The position numbers were made by a program, and so were the translations under genes. The notes below the pieces were generated by a model, which had not been told where the DNA came from, did no database searches, and was given only the letters and a program-made list of their open reading frames with translations. Below, in pieces: positions 1 through 13,926 of a DNA stretch of 64,000 nucleotides (positions are counted from its first letter, which is position 1; each line of letters starts with the position of its first letter). Source of the DNA: Macquaria australasica (taxonomy: Eukaryota; Chordata; Actinopteri; Centrarchiformes; Percichthyidae). The stretch spans positions 992,001 to 1,056,000 of the forward strand of contig SEMN01000046.1 in the NCBI GenBank assembly GCA_005408345.1, read 5' to 3'.

Positions 1-2835
1 TTCCTGCAGATATATTATGGTAATTTTGTGCTTTCAGGCAATAGAAATCATACTTAAGGCACCCTAGGTCAAACTTAAACAAATCACACTACTATAATTT
101 ATCTTTAATGGCTTATACACATTTTATATCAACATTTTAGCTGTTGGACTTGGTTATTTAAGTTTAGAAGGAAGTGTTACAGCCTCGCACTTTTGTTTGT
201 TTGGTTTGTATTTCATAACTGTATCATGTCAACGTGTCATCTTGTCATGCAAAGACTGCAAAAACCATTACAAACAGCTACAAACGGAAACTTTTATTCA
301 TCACATGTGGCCGATTAAATTTCCATTTTTCTAATTGATGAATCTGACCGTCACCAAACGTCAACACTACTTTGCATTGGGAACAAGAGAGAGATAAATA
401 GATTATTCTAACAATCTTAAAGACAAGAGAGATGCCCCGCAGCTTCCTCAGTTTATGGACACATCTGTCCTTGTTTTTTGCCTGTACCCCATCCAGGCTC
501 CCCGTTGCTCTCTGTTATTGTTGCTGGAACTCCAGCGCACCGTTGACGACTGTGAACGCTCAACTTGTCTTTGAATGTCGAAGCAGGCCTCTGAGTCTTG
601 GCTTTTTCCCCTCGACCTCCCTCTGTTTCTGAGTGGACGTTGCTTGCTCTCTTGTTTTAAATGCTTTAAAGCCCAGAGGAGCTCGATCGTGAGCCGATGC
701 CAAAGCTTTCAGGGATATGCAGTGTTATGCGAGGCCAAGCAAAGATGTTGCAGGTTGGCATGCAGGATCCCCATTTGCATGAGTTTCACTTTGTTCCAGG
801 GCCAATAGGATGCATGGAAGAGGTGGGGCAAAGTGGGTAGCCGTCCCATCATTAACACTTGTGGAGCAGAAAATGAGTCATTCTTCCAGTCAGAGCTAAA
901 CTTGTTTTCCTGTTCACGGGTTATAAGTCTGCTCTTATTCACATGGCTGCAGCGAGACTTACGAGAAGCCCCGCTCTGTTTTATAGAGCATAATTAGAGT
1001 GTTCTCTGATTAACCAGAGGAAGGACTCATCATAGTTTTAGTGCAGAGGTTTACATGCTCCTGCTGTTATGCTGAGAGGCTGATACACCTCTCCATCTCC
1101 CTCTCACACAGAGCTTTCTTCCTGAACTCGACCAGAAGCCTTTCTGAGCCAATCCACAACATCTTCAGAACATAATCCTCTACTAACCCTTAAAGAGTGC
1201 CATCAGATCCTCTCTCTCTCTCCCTCCACGAGGAACTAGCGATGAAATTGAGGCAATCACAGTCATTATTTGTCGACTGTTTTGCCGGTCTGGTAGCAGA
1301 TGTTGGGGCTAAAGGGGAAAACATTTAAGGTCTGTGATTGATGATTTGGGGGTAATGAATCAAGCTTGTAACCATTTCAGAGTGCTGTCAGATCAGGCCT
1401 CGGCATGCTTCCACTTGAGAGCAGCTGGGCCTGGAAACGGCAAAACCAGGAGCACCGATCTTTTCTCTTCCTTTCATCTCCTCCTGTCTTCTCTTCTCGT
1501 CGCTGGTTAACTGCCCCAGACAGTCAGTGCGGCGCTGTCCTCGCGGATGCTGGGAAAGAAATCAGCCGATGAATGAAGCAGAAGATGGAGAGAGTAGATT
1601 TATTGTGTTGGGAGATGAAGTGGAGATCCAAGTGGAACCTCTCTTATCAAGACTTGGTGTCAGTTAGATTTCACTGTGATTTGTCACAAGTCTCTGTCCG
1701 GAGCAACATTTTCAGATGAAACCAGTGGAAACTTGTCAGAATGTCAGGGGAACTGATGGAAAGGTCAGATGTATTACAGCGGATCTGTCGACTGATATGT
1801 GCAAGTGCTGCTTCAAAGACTGGTAGACGTGCACAATGTGGTGACAAATTAACAGAGGTTTAAGGGGAAAATGTACTTAAGCAAATATGGTTCCAGCTTC
1901 TCAAATGAAAAGATACTTATTTTCTCAGTTTTATATGACTGCAAAATTAATACCTTTGGGTTCTGAGCTATCGGTCAGACAAAACAAAACATTTTAAGGC
2001 ACCACCTTGGGCTTTGGGAACTTGCGATGGGCATTTTTCACTAAAAATAAAAAAGAATCATATTAATATATAATAATAATTATTAGTTGCAGCCCTAGTT
2101 TGCAGTGCATTCTGAACAGAAAAATGGATCATTGTTTAAATGGACTCCACAGCTTGAAACAGTAGAAAGAGTTGGCAACATGCAGCTGGGTTGAGTAGAA
2201 AATAATGCCCCTCCACAGACCACTGTGTCAACAAAATGTTAATCAAATGATTTAGAAATACTCAATGATTGAATAGTGAAAGACATATTGGACATTTTGG
2301 AACCAAGTCAGGAAATGATACTATTCTCTTCTCTTTTTTCTGCACATTTCCAGCTGCATGTAAGAAGTTTAAAACAAATGATACTCTTACAGTACAATGT
2401 ACATGCAGACATGCACATGCAGAAATACATCACATATGCGCCTGCATGTACTCACATAACCGTAACCATGAGCGTCAGCATGCACAAACACACAACAGAG
2501 GCTATCCAGTAACCTTATTCCCCCTTTTAAATGCCTACTGTTTAAAGTCACTATTTAACATATGTAACATTTTAGATTATTATTGTGTAATAAGAAGTAA
2601 CAGCTGAAAGGACAAACAAGGCCAATCCCCTTGGAAGCACAAACAATGTACCCTAAATTACAAACAGCGCAAACACAGAACATTTTATTTTACAAAGCTC
2701 TGATTGGATGAAGGGTTGTCAAAACAAAATCCCGTTGCCATGAAATGGCTTTTAATTTGCTCAAAGGAAATATGGAGCGCAGGGCCCTCGAGTTTATTTG
2801 GCACATTTACTGAATTAGCTTTGTTTGTCTTTCAG
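1..2835. other. Intron or upstream sequence of the glis1-like gene, no exon recognised
   Basis: This stretch precedes the first exon I can support (2836). No open frame here is flanked by convincing splice sites and none has a recognisable protein family. It probably lies in a long intron of the glis1-like gene, because the exon at 2836 begins in mid-codon and must be joined to upstream coding sequence outside the window. Around 2030-2098 there is an A/T-rich piece ending in a TAGTTGCAGCCCTAG motif, which resembles one end of a MITE family common in fishes; a related piece lies at 63778-64000. Confidence 0.5.
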
Positions 2836-5800
2836 GACTGTACACTGGCTCCAGCACCCCCCATCACAGCGCCTCAGTGGAGCTCCTCTCTCCCACCCCT
2901 AACCCCGCCTCCGCCACTGACCTGCCCTCCCGACAACACCGACTGGACCGGGACCTCGGCAGCCCTCATCACCTGTCCCCGCTGGCTGCCATGGATGGCA
3001 CAAGAGACGGGTGAGTCCTCCGTGGATGTGGTCAGCTGTGGAGATGCGTCATGCTTACTCTGACGCTCAGGGTCACTGTTAAGGGAGGCAAAATTAAAAA
3101 TGTGTCAGAAGGGTGGGAAATATAAACATTTAATCTGGTAAAAGTTTACATTTCCTGATTAATGAGTGGAAAATTCTACAAACAGTCATGTAAGGCTTTG
3201 TCACAGTCCGGTCTCATGACCAAAACTCATTCTGACTGGCCTCTGCACTAAACTCAGATATGAGGTTCAATCATGTGACAGCGCAGTCAAAGAGGTCAAA
3301 CGTTTCTAGCTTAAGTTTCCAAAAACACTCAATGGATAAAGATGAACAAGAGCAACATCTTCACTGAGAAAAAGGCCCACAAATGACAAAACATTTACCA
3401 TTTTCACACATTAACATACAAGTATAACTATAGAAACACACAGTCAGGTGAACTTTCTTCTTCTATCATGCTGATAGTATTATGATCCTCAGATTTTGAC
3501 CCACTGTGTTTCTATTGTTTTGCACCTATTTATCATCCTGAATCAAGGCAGAACCGCAGCGCGAACCCACTTAAATCATGTTAGGTTAAGCCTCTCCATC
3601 CTGCTGACAAACCCATTTGGCTGTCTCACTGGAAACAAACTCAACTCCACAACCCCTAAGACATCCCTCATGGGACGAGGGGCTGTGCTGGTCACCACAG
3701 GGTCAGCGTGACACATCACCAGCTCTATTTCTGGCACTGGAATGAGTGTTCATAAGGTCCCTCATCTCTACTGGATACGACTGCGTCGGCGCGATGACCA
3801 AACCCGCCTGGCCGGACATGAGTCACACTTTAATGAGAGTAAACTGTCAAAGCAGTGTGATAGAATCATCGTTTGGTGTTTATGTTGTGAGCTGTTTTAT
3901 CCTCAAATGACAAGAATTAAGAAATTCTCTCAGAAAACAAACAATTCATATTGTGCAAATCTACTGGTATTCACGTTTTACAGAGCACCAATCATATACT
4001 GCATTAGACACTTGATTTGTTGAGGGGTCATACAACAGATACAAACAATCAACTGCATTAGATTATACCATCTTAAAAGATGATGCATCTTCCAGATAAT
4101 TGTGAAAATAAGTACAACTGGGGATACTTTTAAAGGAAAAGCAATAAAACTGAAGACACTTGAGTGTTATATAGTAAGTGTGCCAGTATTGCTACATCTT
4201 TGGCAAAGAATAAAATGAGTTTTTATTCAGTCCTGTTTTAAATTAAAGACATAATTGACTGTAATGAGAATACATTAATTACTGTACTTGAACACATCTT
4301 TAGAAAGCTGCCATTTACATTAGATACCAGAGAGTATCCAAGAGTGCGAGAAAAACCTGCAGCTCGTGGAAGTGCATCTGTCTTGCTCAAGGACACTTAA
4401 GCAGAAATGGACAACTCTTTTCATGTATCTATGTTGTTCTTCGTGTCTGTGTGTGTGTGTGAGAGAGAGAGGCACAGCATGTTTCCTATTAGTGCCGATG
4501 ATTTCCCCAGAGAGCCAGCAGAGCAGAGTTACAGAGCCTGAGTGTTGTCAGGAGGCACAGTGTGTACTGTACTAAACAATGTGCCGAAAACCAGGGAGGT
4601 AGAAAAGGAAAACAGTCTTTTACAGTTTAATAACATTGAGAAAGAGTGGATGGAATCAAGCGTCATAAAGCCTGTGTTACAAAAGTGATCGTGTTACGTA
4701 AACATGCTTTCTTTTAACTCTGTGGTCTGCTCTTTGGGTGTCTCTGTGTGTAAATGCACTTTTATGAGAGTATATACAGCATAGGCATATGACAGAATGA
4801 GGTTTGATGGCTTTCTTACTCTAAGAGCCATGCATGCATTTGTACTCATGTGTGTCTCTGTGTGTGGGAGTGTGTGTGAGTGAGAGGAGTTTACATATAG
4901 TAATCCAGGAAACACACATGATTGCGTGTGATTGGGGTGTGAGGCACAGCAGACTTCCAGCACAAACAGTGCAGCGGGCCGACGCGGCGAAAAAACGTCT
5001 GGATGTAAACGTCCAAGCGGCGCTCAGAGATGTCAGGTCGGCCTGGAAGGTGATGTCTTGTTTCAAGCCTTGAAAGCAGGAGAGCGCTGTTGAAATTACC
5101 TTGTGGTCTCAGTGCCTCTTTCTCTGCGGCATGCACAATTACCAGCGCGAGGAGAGGAATGGAAAGTGAAAAGGATCTGAGTAGGGGATGCTGTAACAGC
5201 GGTTACACAGGCAGGGTGACATATTGGATGTGAGATGTGGGTCTGTTCCTTTGGGTGCTTGATGAGGACCATATGATCATTGTGTGTATGTGAATGCTTA
5301 GCGGTGAGAATCCCCTTTTTTGCTTATATATGTAACTTAAGTGCCCATTATGCCATATAAGTAATCTCCAATGTTCATGTATATCTTTGCTTCCCCACCT
5401 TAAGCTCCTACTTGTGACGTGATGACAATGCCGCATTAAAATCGCAGCAATTTCCAAATTTCATCAGATCATGATGTTTGACCTAAAAGCACTCATAAAT
5501 GCGCGCACACACACACACGCATACTGTAGTACCCTATCTGTTTATCACACAGTATGTACGGAGGGTGGGGTGAGGAGTCAAAAAGTGAGTTGTGGCAGGG
5601 ACCTACAGTGCAACTAGCCGGGCATGAAACGTCTACTCACATTTGCCTGAAGATGGAGCATTTGATTTACATGTTTAAAGCCTTGAGTATACAGGCTGCT
5701 GCCAAAGTCAATATCAGCGCCGCACTTGTTTTTCCCAAACGGTTTAGCAGGACATTAAACATTTTGACAAAATTATCAAACTAACCTGCCTCTAGTGTGG

Positions 5801-8800
5801 CAGCCTCTGACCTCATAGCTAAATGTGTTTACTCTGGCTCAAATGGGCCATTTAGACTCCTTTTACTTTCTAAATACCAGTGTCATTTTTCTGAAGCTAA
5901 TATTAAAATATGCCAGTTAAAATACATTTGGCGATCGGAGTGGCACGAGCGCGCGTGTGTGAGTGAGTGTGTGTGTAGGGCCTCTCTCATAGAGATGGCT
6001 GTTCCACCATGGCGGCCTGTGCTCACAGAGAGATGGGTGGTAAATGTTGTCATTCACTGCTTCAGCCATATGCGGTTATATAATTGCGGAGGGGAGAGCC
6101 TACTGCCTTTACCTGCATATTGATATTAGAGCCCCTCTGCAAATATTAGTCTGAGGTGGTTTGATACCTCAGCAATGATTGACACGGGCTAATTGAATTA
6201 GAGTGGCGGCAGAGACAGCACAGAGCTACATTAAGAGCTCCGACTGTGAAGGGAGACGTTCACGGCTCGTAACTCTACACTGTCTGTCTTCCAGCCATTA
6301 TCATTCTACAATGATCCAGAAAATGACTGTCAATCTCACAGCCCCAAACTAAACATTTCTGAGGCAGTCGCTCAAGGCAGCATGTGGTCAGTCACTCATC
6401 TTGTGGTGCTCGGTTATAAATGTGTAGTCTTCAATTAACCCGTCTACACAAACGGTTAACTCGCAGAAAAGATTCCGATGATTTACTGTCAATATTCCTC
6501 CAAGAAGGATGGTGATTAAGGATGGATCCTTTGTGTTTAGGGCAGTTATCTTTCTAGGACTAAGAGAGAGCTTTCAGGGCCCCAAAAATTACACCGAACC
6601 CTGGCTGTGCTCTTCACACTGGGGCCTGCGGGGCTGGCTTAGCTTTAGCTTAGCTTTAGCCAGGATGCTGTAGTCTGTCTCTCAAGCACAGCTTTAGCTT
6701 GCTAACCAGAACCAGAAGTGTTCCCACCAGTCTGCGCCAAAGAAGCCCCTGTCATCCATCAGAGGGGCTTAATGGTCGGCTACAAAGGGGGGAGATGAGA
6801 GGGCAGGCAGAGGGTGTTTGCGGAGAACGTAGGGTCTGTGGAGGACAGGGTCTGATCCCCGCTCCCTAGTGGGACAGTTAGCTGCAGGTGAAGATAGACG
6901 AACGAGGAGCAGAGCAGGACTGCTCATGAATCTTCAGGTTTCTTTCCATCCCATCACGCCTCGGTACAAAAGAGCCAAGACTCCAAGGGCAGCTTCTCTT
7001 TAACGCAACAAGAGCGCATCAACTTGAAGTAATGTTTCTGGACAGTCGTTGTAGTCGACGTCCGTGCACGCATGCATGAAAACAAGTGATTTTGTCTGGA
7101 CGGCAGGGCAGCATCAAACAGTCCAGGTCCAGTCCTTTAATCTTCTTGTTGCAGCATTCCTAAGATCGGAGTTTAGTCATGAACTTCAGTGCTGAACCAA
7201 ATCTCATGTCCAGAATGACATCAGCTTTCCCATATAAAATTCAGCCACTCAAGTCGAAGTCACCGAGCTGTGCTCTCAGTGGACAAAGAGTGAGGTCTCA
7301 TAAACAGTCTAGCTCATCACTTTAAAAATCTCCTCCTGACACGATCTCCATGCAGTAGAGGTCACATCACTCTGCCTAAGTAGACAGTACACAAGGGTAT
7401 ATTGTATATCTGTCCACACTCTCTCTAACCTCTCAACCTTCTTAATATTTATTAAATTTAGTCCATCAATCTGATAGCCTCACCTTAAAATCCCCTCCAA
7501 CTCTACCTTCAGGAATCAACAGGTCAACGGTCAAATCACTCTCTCATTGCAGTGGGACAGGAGTGGGTGGGCTGGCTGAAAAAAGCAGAGTAGTACAGGA
7601 TGGTCAGTGAAGATGAATATCAGGAAAGAGATTAATGTGGCATATAAAAGATTCCCCTCATACCTCGAGCCTGAGTAGCTAGCAAGCTAGAGACTAGCGA
7701 GAGCAGGGCTGGGGGCAGCTGGCAGTGATTAGCTTATGATTCACTTTAGCTGCACATAGAGGCAGCTTGTAAAAATATGAACAGTATAACTGTTTCCTGA
7801 GTTTGTGCTGACAGCAGCTCCTGGGGGAATGCTGCTCTCTGCAGGAACACATGGCCACGCACTGGGCCTGTGCCAACCCATGGATTAGCCACGCTCGCTA
7901 ACAGCTAGCTTCTGCAGAGCTGGACTAACACAAGGTGCCACACAAGCTTCCAAGGTCAAGTGCAGTGCAGTCCATACACGGTTAAGCACTCTTGAATTTG
8001 ATACCCAGACGAACATGTTGATGAGTGGAAGGCGCTCAGAGCCAAAACTTCCAATGCAGAATCATTCTTTAACCAGTTGTCCAAAAGCATCAGTCCTATC
8101 ACCTAAATTTTAAGTATCGATTTGCTAATCCTGCAAAACATGAGATTTCTAAAGTCCCTCTTTTTCTGCGTTTCAAAGTTATTAGCAGTGGTGTACAAAG
8201 TCTTTAGATCTTTGACATACAAGCAGTACCACAATCTAAAAATACCCCATTATAAGTAAAAGTTGTATGTTCATACTTTTACTTGAGTAGTAAAAAGTAT
8301 CAGCAGCAAAATGTACTCAAAATATTAAAAGTAAAAGTCTTCATTAGGTGGCCAAATGGCACCTAATGGCCAAATGGCTCCGTGTTATATTGCATTACTA
8401 TATTATTATCACTGATGTAGCTGGAGCAAATTTTACAATTTTTCCATATAACATTTAATCTTTAAGAATACATCATATTTTATAAGCTTACTGGAGTAAA
8501 AAGTACAGTGTTTCCCTCTGAAGTGAAGCAGAAACATGAAGTTACATAAAATGGAAGTACTCAAGTAATGTACCTCAAAAAAGTTACTTTCCACCACTGG
8601 TTGTTAGTATAATGGAAATCCCAGATTCAGATGACCACTGACATATAATCATATATTCATTGGCTGAAGGCCTATCGCTCCAACAAATTTCATGGGATCC
8701 ATTCATACTTTGAGACAGGCAAACAAAAAGAAGACATAGGAACAAAAACACGACCTCTCTTATAGAGGCAATAAAAAGAGTACGCCAAAGAATATTTTTT

Positions 8801-11800
8801 TATACACAGTTTTATAATGATGTCTATTGATAAGGACAGAACCACTGGGATCCTGACTTTCGTTTGACATCGTTTACCATCTCCCTTCATCAGCCACTCT
8901 CTGCCACATGCCCTGCACAAAGCCACCGCCAGCTACTGAGTGCTGGGTGGGACGTCCCCCGTGCACGGAGCAGTAGGTCATATAGTAGGCTCCAGCCAGG
9001 CCAGCAGTGAGCAGTCATCTGAGGGCTCGGCTGCCTCCAGCAACACTCTGTCATCACATTCATATAGCGCTTAGTGCAAACCATATGCTTCCACAGCACA
9101 GCGGCACATAGTAACACAGCAGCAGTTTATGTGTTGGCATTCCTGATATGCAGTCATGAGAGGGTACTTAGTAGCTGTTGAATATTTCGGGGGGGGTTAT
9201 TGGCCAGCTCCGTTTTAAAGGCAGGTCTGTTGGCTATCAGTCTGGATTTGGAACAGACTGCTGTTCTATTAAGTTAATGTCAAATGTACAATGTTAACTT
9301 TCACATTTAACATTTAAGTGTCTGAATAAATACCAGACATGGTTTTTACTGCTCCTGAGTACATTTATTAAAGCGATCTTATGAAGCAGAACAAGACACA
9401 CATTAAATATCTCTCTCTTAGCACAAAGACTGGAAACAGGGGGAAACAGTTACCCTCGCTCTAACAAAATCCACCTACCCGCACCTCTACAGCTCACTGA
9501 CTAACACATCATATCTCGATTAATACGTACAACCTGTTTGTATTTTTGTATGGATTAAGTAAACAACAGATAACATATTGAGTATTGAGCATTAGGGTGC
9601 TGGTAGGCAGATTTTGTGACCTTTAGACAGAACCAGGCTAGCTGTTTCCCCAGTTTTCAGTCTTTGTGCTAAGCTTAGCTAAGCGTCTCCTGGCTCTAGC
9701 TTCACATTGATCGTACAGACATGAGTGGTATCAATTCTCTCATTTAACTCCAGAAGTTGCAAGAGTAAATGTCAAACTATTCCTTTATAGTGATTCAATT
9801 CAGACTTGTGCCATGTTAATGGAAATATTACTCTGTGCAGCCCTGTCAGATTACAATACTGACTTTTATGTAAAAGTGACTCAGGTGCTTATTTAGACCT
9901 GAGACAAATGTGTAAAATTGCCATCATATTTATGTAACATGAGACATGCCTGAAAGAGGTTTTACAATTCTGCAACTTTGATGATTTTTAGGTGGAATCT
10001 CCCTTAAAATGCATGATGTAATTCCACAAATATTTAAAAATCCCTTGATGTGCACACTTTACAGAAAAGATGAAATTAAGAATAAATAACAACCATCATG
10101 ATAACAGCGTACTCTTCCTGTTAGATGATGTGATGTTATACAGAACTTGGTCTCAGATGCTGCTGACAGCTTCTGCACAAACTCACTGAAACATGCTGCA
10201 GAGCGCTCATTTCATTCTGCAGGTTTTTGAGGGTGGACCAGTTTAACTGTGACGCTAAGTGGTGGAATTACCATCAGCTGGTATGGTAATATTTCACCAT
10301 TTGCTTTTACCTCTTTGATCTCCAGATGTGTGACTCTTACAATGCTGAGACTGAAGAAAACTTGGCAGTAGTTTGAGATTATGTCCCTAATTGAGATTTG
10401 AGACTGCTGTATCAGAACTTTATTTAAATGATCAATATCCACAAAAATAAGCCTATGTGGAAACCTCAGTTGTTCTCCAGACTGTTAAGAGTCCACAAAG
10501 TCACAAACATGTCATCTTAATATTTCTCTTTCTCAAAAGTCATGAATGTAAACACCATTGTGCTTTCTTCTCTCTGGGCCACAAAGTCTGGGGTTACTGT
10601 TGGTGGGCAGTGTGTGTGTGTGTGTTTGTGTGGGGGTGGGGAGTTTGGGAGTTGGTTTCAATTGAATGCACACACTGCTGTTTGTTGACTTAATATCATA
10701 ATATGTGGTAGGAGGACGATTACGTGTGGGGAGCCCAAGTTTCCACACGCCTGGAATGTTTCTTCTTCTTCTGTGTGTTTAGGATCAGTAACTGCTCTGC
10801 TGGGTTTGTCGGATCATGTGGTTAGCGGGGCCGGCATGTAGCTCCGGCTCCGATTGGGATGTCACAATGCATGAAGCATTTTATTGAGAAATAATTGAGA
10901 CCGTCTAGAAAGGGATGAATAATAGATCGAGAGGTTTAAAATGTATATTTCACCCGCGCTGTCTGTGTGTCCTCCAGGGTGTCGGGTCCCCTCCTGTCTC
11001 CAGGGATGAAGGGAACAGGGACACCGCCTCCTCCTATGGAGAAACAGCATGTCCACCCTCACCACAAACCCTACTCTCACTATCACCACCATCAGCCTGC
11101 AAACGACGGTAAGACTGACCCAAAGACATCTGGCTGAATGTAACTTAACTTGTTTCAGGAAATCTGTTTTGACTTGAATTTGAAAATTGTTCATTGGCGT
11201 TTCAATTTAATATCCTGACATTTTCCCCGTTGCAGGTGATTCAGTAACATGTAGCCTGAGTATTACTTTTGTATAACTTCCTATGAGAGACTTTACAGTG
11301 TCAGAACACTTGAATATACATAACAACACCCCTGTGTCCTTTTTAAAATGCTTACTGTACCAGCTGGCCCACATGAAAGGCCTCAAAGAGAGGAAGTTGT
11401 CTCTCAGAGCAGCGATACTGCCCTGCGGCGCTGTCAGAGCATTTTTAGGACAGAGAGAGATTAGAGTCGTAGAGACGTGGGGAAAACCACATGCCGGAAG
11501 CCTTTTCCCTGCGCTGAATTAGCCAACAAAATGCTGGCTCATGTATTCAGCTGTCTCTCAGCACCCTAACATGGCAGGCTCAGCTGTCACTCTCGAGCCT
11601 TTTTCCTAATGCCTTAAACACTGTTTTCCCTGTAAAGATCTACACATGGACGTCTCTCTAACCACGCTGTGGTCAGGGAGTTGCGTAAAAGCGCTCCAGG
11701 AAAGGCTGCTCTCCCATTATCGTGACTCCTGCGGTCCATTCTGAGTACAAACTGAGACGATGGGGACAAATGTTACATACTATGGGGCTGGCACAGTTAG

Positions 11801-12380
11801 CACGAGCACAAATATAGCATTGTCATAATTTGAGATCCACATCAAGTTTCGGCCGGATGGAGCGGACGCTTACTGACCTTGGAAACAATCACCCATAGAC
11901 ACTGGTGGCAGTCGATCAAGTCTGGCTTCTATTTTTCCTCCCTGCTCCTCTACATCCTCCCCTCATTTCCTAGAATACCAAGGCAGCTTTCAGAGCTGCT
12001 TCCATTTCGGAGACTCCTACAGGATGGAGCAGACGGTCGGTGGCGTCCACGTCCCAGGAGATTCTCACGCCTACACTTCCCATCAGCACAATGGCTTCCA
12101 CATGTCCACGAGCAACACTGGCACTGCAGGTGAGGACGTTTTAACGAAAGCCTAAATGCCAGAATCGTAAAAGATCATAACAGATCACCTGAATGATTTC
12201 ATCAAAATGTTAAATAAACTGCTCTTGATCCCGTCTGTTCCAGGCTTCGGCTTGACCCAGGAGCTGCAAGGCGGCGCAGGGTGCCAGTTCTCTTCCAGCC
12301 CAGAGGAGAGCATTTTCTTCCAGGTGGGCAGCTTCGACCGCAGCCTGAGCCACATGTCCTCCGTCTACACAGAAACATAG
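2836..12380 (+). CDS. glis1: C-terminal four exons of a GLIS-family zinc-finger transcription factor (glis1-like), partial
   Basis: Four exons splice in frame: 2836-3010, 10978-11108, 11974-12129 and 12244-12380, ending in TAG. All have AG acceptors and GT donors with matching phases. The product is the last ~199 residues of a larger protein, rich in Ser, Pro and His, with a His-rich run (HYHHHQ) at the second/third exon junction. The segment CFHFGDSYR, a later NGFHMST and the end SFDRSLSHMSSVYTET resemble, from memory, the C-terminal activation region of GLIS proteins. The DNA-binding zinc fingers would lie upstream, outside the window. GLIS1 fits better than GLIS3 because elovl8, mutyh and armh1 here also have human relatives or locations in the 1p32-p34 region; this is inference. 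The last two exons lie inside the triplicated segment and recur twice downstream. Another Ser/Pro-rich regulator cannot be excluded. Confidence 0.55.
8186..8599. mobile_element. hAT-type MITE with 8-bp target site duplication
   Basis: A 414-bp non-coding element with terminal inverted repeats: it begins CAGTGGTGTACAAAGT and ends TTTCCACCACTG. It is flanked by GTTATTAG on the left (8178-8185) and GTTGTTAG on the right (8600-8607), an 8-bp duplication with one mismatch, the size typical of hAT transposition. The interior repeats AAGTAAAAGT-like words, as in a MITE family abundant in teleosts. It has no transposase and would be mobilised only in trans. Confidence 0.85.
9418..9682. repeat. Hairpin (MITE-like) inverted repeat
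   Basis: The left arm TTAGCACAAAGACTGGAAAC (from 9418) is matched in inverse complement by the right arm near 9641-9673, which reads CAGTCTTTGTGCTAAG at its outer end. About 200 bp of non-coding DNA lie between the arms. The sequence resembles a dispersed palindromic repeat of fish genomes. No target duplication was resolved and no protein is encoded. Confidence 0.65.
11109..11973 (+). other. Intron of the glis1-like gene containing the left duplication breakpoint
   Basis: This intron lies between the second and third supported exons. From 11772 onward it is nearly identical to 25113 onward and 33470 onward, while sequence left of 11772 is unique, so the left edge of the segmental duplication lies inside this intron. 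No coding exon is seen in it. Confidence 0.7.
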
Positions 12381-12704
12381 AGCAACACTGGTGCAGGGCA
12401 TGCTTCACCACACCTACACTACTACTCTGCAGTCCAACTCCTTCCACACCCGTCTCATCACACTTGGATCACCTCTTCTCTAGTTCCTGTTTCCTTTTAA
12501 TTCATGCAAGATATGGGTCACATATTAAATCACAATACTTTATAGCTTATTCTGACTTACTTAGCTACCAGATGGATGGGAAATCAGCAAGATGAAACAG
12601 AAACAGTTTAGTATACCGCAATGTGATTAACTACTTACCTGACACTATCTGAATGGTCAAGATGCAAATTACCCTAATAGTCTAATAGTCCAAGTAGGTA
12701 AGAA

Positions 12705-13462
12705 CAGTGGTTCCCAACCTTTTTTCTTGTGACCCCTTAAAACAAGGATGTTGTGTCACTGGCTGCATATGTCTGTCAGTTGTGACCAGTTTAACCAAAA
12801 AGTGATTATTTTTTCTTCGCCTTTCTTGTCATTTTTTACAGACAAATGATCCAGTAATTCACAAGAAAATAATCAAAGATTTGAGCAAAGTGTGAGAAAA
12901 TGAACACAATTTGAGGTATTTTCTGCTTTTCTATTCTGTTATAAAGCCGACTTTACACATGAAGCTCGGTTTAATTGTCACGAGGACTCAGCCTGTGAAA
13001 ACAGTTGTATAATGTCCTCTGTGGAAGTCAAGGGAGCTTTCTAAAGTCTGAGAAAATAACCCCAATGGTGTCATAGTGATGTCATCAGGGTTATCTCGAA
13101 TTGGTCTTGAGACTTTTTAATAGAAAGCCTGCGTTACGAACTTGGAGTGGACGTGGAATTTGAAATATGTGGGCATTTATCAAGCAGGGAGGGTCTAATG
13201 AAAGACATTGAGTTGCATTATGGGAATTGTAGGATCCAGTGTTTTTGGAGCTTGACCCATACTAGAGCTAAAAGTCAGGATATCTCAACCTCTGCTGCAT
13301 CGATTTTGACCCTTCTGTTTTCAATCTGGCTCTTGGAAGTTCTCCAACATAATGAAAGAGCAATGCTAAATCACTGAATGACCCCTTTAATCGTTTTGTG
13401 ACCCTTCAGATTTGTCATGTGATTCTGCGTGGGGGCCCCCAACCCCAGGTTGGGAACCACCG
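12705..13462. mobile_element. hAT-like MITE (copy 1 of 3)
   Basis: A ~758-bp element bounded by CAGTGGTTCCCAACCT and its inverse complement AGGTTGGGAACCACCG, the terminal repeat typical of hAT/Charlie-like elements. The interior has no transposase. It lies in the 3' flank of the glis1-like gene. The same element occurs at the equivalent place in the other two units (26046-26805, 34403-35162), so it inserted before the duplication. I could not identify a clean 8-bp target duplication. Confidence 0.75.
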
Positions 13463-13685
13463 AGTTGGACGCGCTTTAAATACTTAAGAGGAAAGATTAA
13501 AAAACAAACAAACACTGTTTAATCTGGTTTTTGTTCTTCCGATTTTTACTCACTTTAAATGAAGAAATTACATGGAAGTCTCCTTCTCTTATTAGTAAAG
13601 TAAAAGAAAGCTGAAGAATGATGATTTCTTTTAAAAAACATGTGCCCTTCAGTAGTTCAAAGATCCACAGGTTTTATTTCTTAGG

Positions 13686-13926
13686 TTCAGAATTGTATTT
13701 ATTGGCCAAGAACTCATCATGTATAAAGAATCTGACTTGGTAACACTGGTGCTAAGACACTTGCAGTACAATCAGATTAAGTTTACACACGCAGATTTTT
13801 CAACCATGATATTTCTATCTTCCTGAAAATTGTTGTTTGAACTGTGTGTAACATTGAGAGCAACTTAAAACTGGAGTCAAAGTCCTTGTATTTATACACA
13901 TACTTGGCCAATAAAGCTGATTCTGA
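13686..13926. repeat. Inverted-repeat element with TTGGCCAATAAAGC ends
   Basis: The left end reads TTCAGAATTGTATTTATTGG and the right end is close to its inverse complement (CTTGGCCAATAAAGCTGATT). This TTGGCCAATAAAGCTGATTC sequence is a familiar 3' end of dispersed fish repeats. It lies between the convergent glis1-like and elovl8 genes and contains an AATAAA that could serve as a poly(A) signal for the + strand gene. It is present in all three units. Confidence 0.55.

Larger units (their letters stand above)
3011..10977 (+). other. Long intron of the glis1-like gene
   Basis: An ~8-kb intron separates two in-frame exons, with GTGAGT at the donor and a CTCCAG acceptor. I see no coding exon in it. 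It contains short GT/CA-rich tracts (about 4441-4470, 4850-4885 and 10613-10640), a repeated CTTTAGCTTAG motif near 6640-6660, a hAT-type MITE (8186-8599) and a hairpin repeat (9418-9682). Long introns between C-terminal exons are common in developmental regulators and may hold enhancers, but no specific regulatory element can be claimed from sequence alone. Confidence 0.55.

Noticed and set aside
2269..2607. 112-codon open frame in the first intron region
   Set aside because: Low-complexity Cys/His/Thr content over CA-rich DNA, no splice sites and no recognisable domain.
12202..12447. Minus-strand open frames opposite the last glis1-like exon (also in copies 2 and 3)
   Set aside because: They are antisense shadows of the GC-rich terminal exon, with no splice signals or family match.
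13147..13377. Open frame repeated in all three units (76 codons)
   Set aside because: It lies wholly within the hAT-like MITE, has no family resemblance and no splice context.
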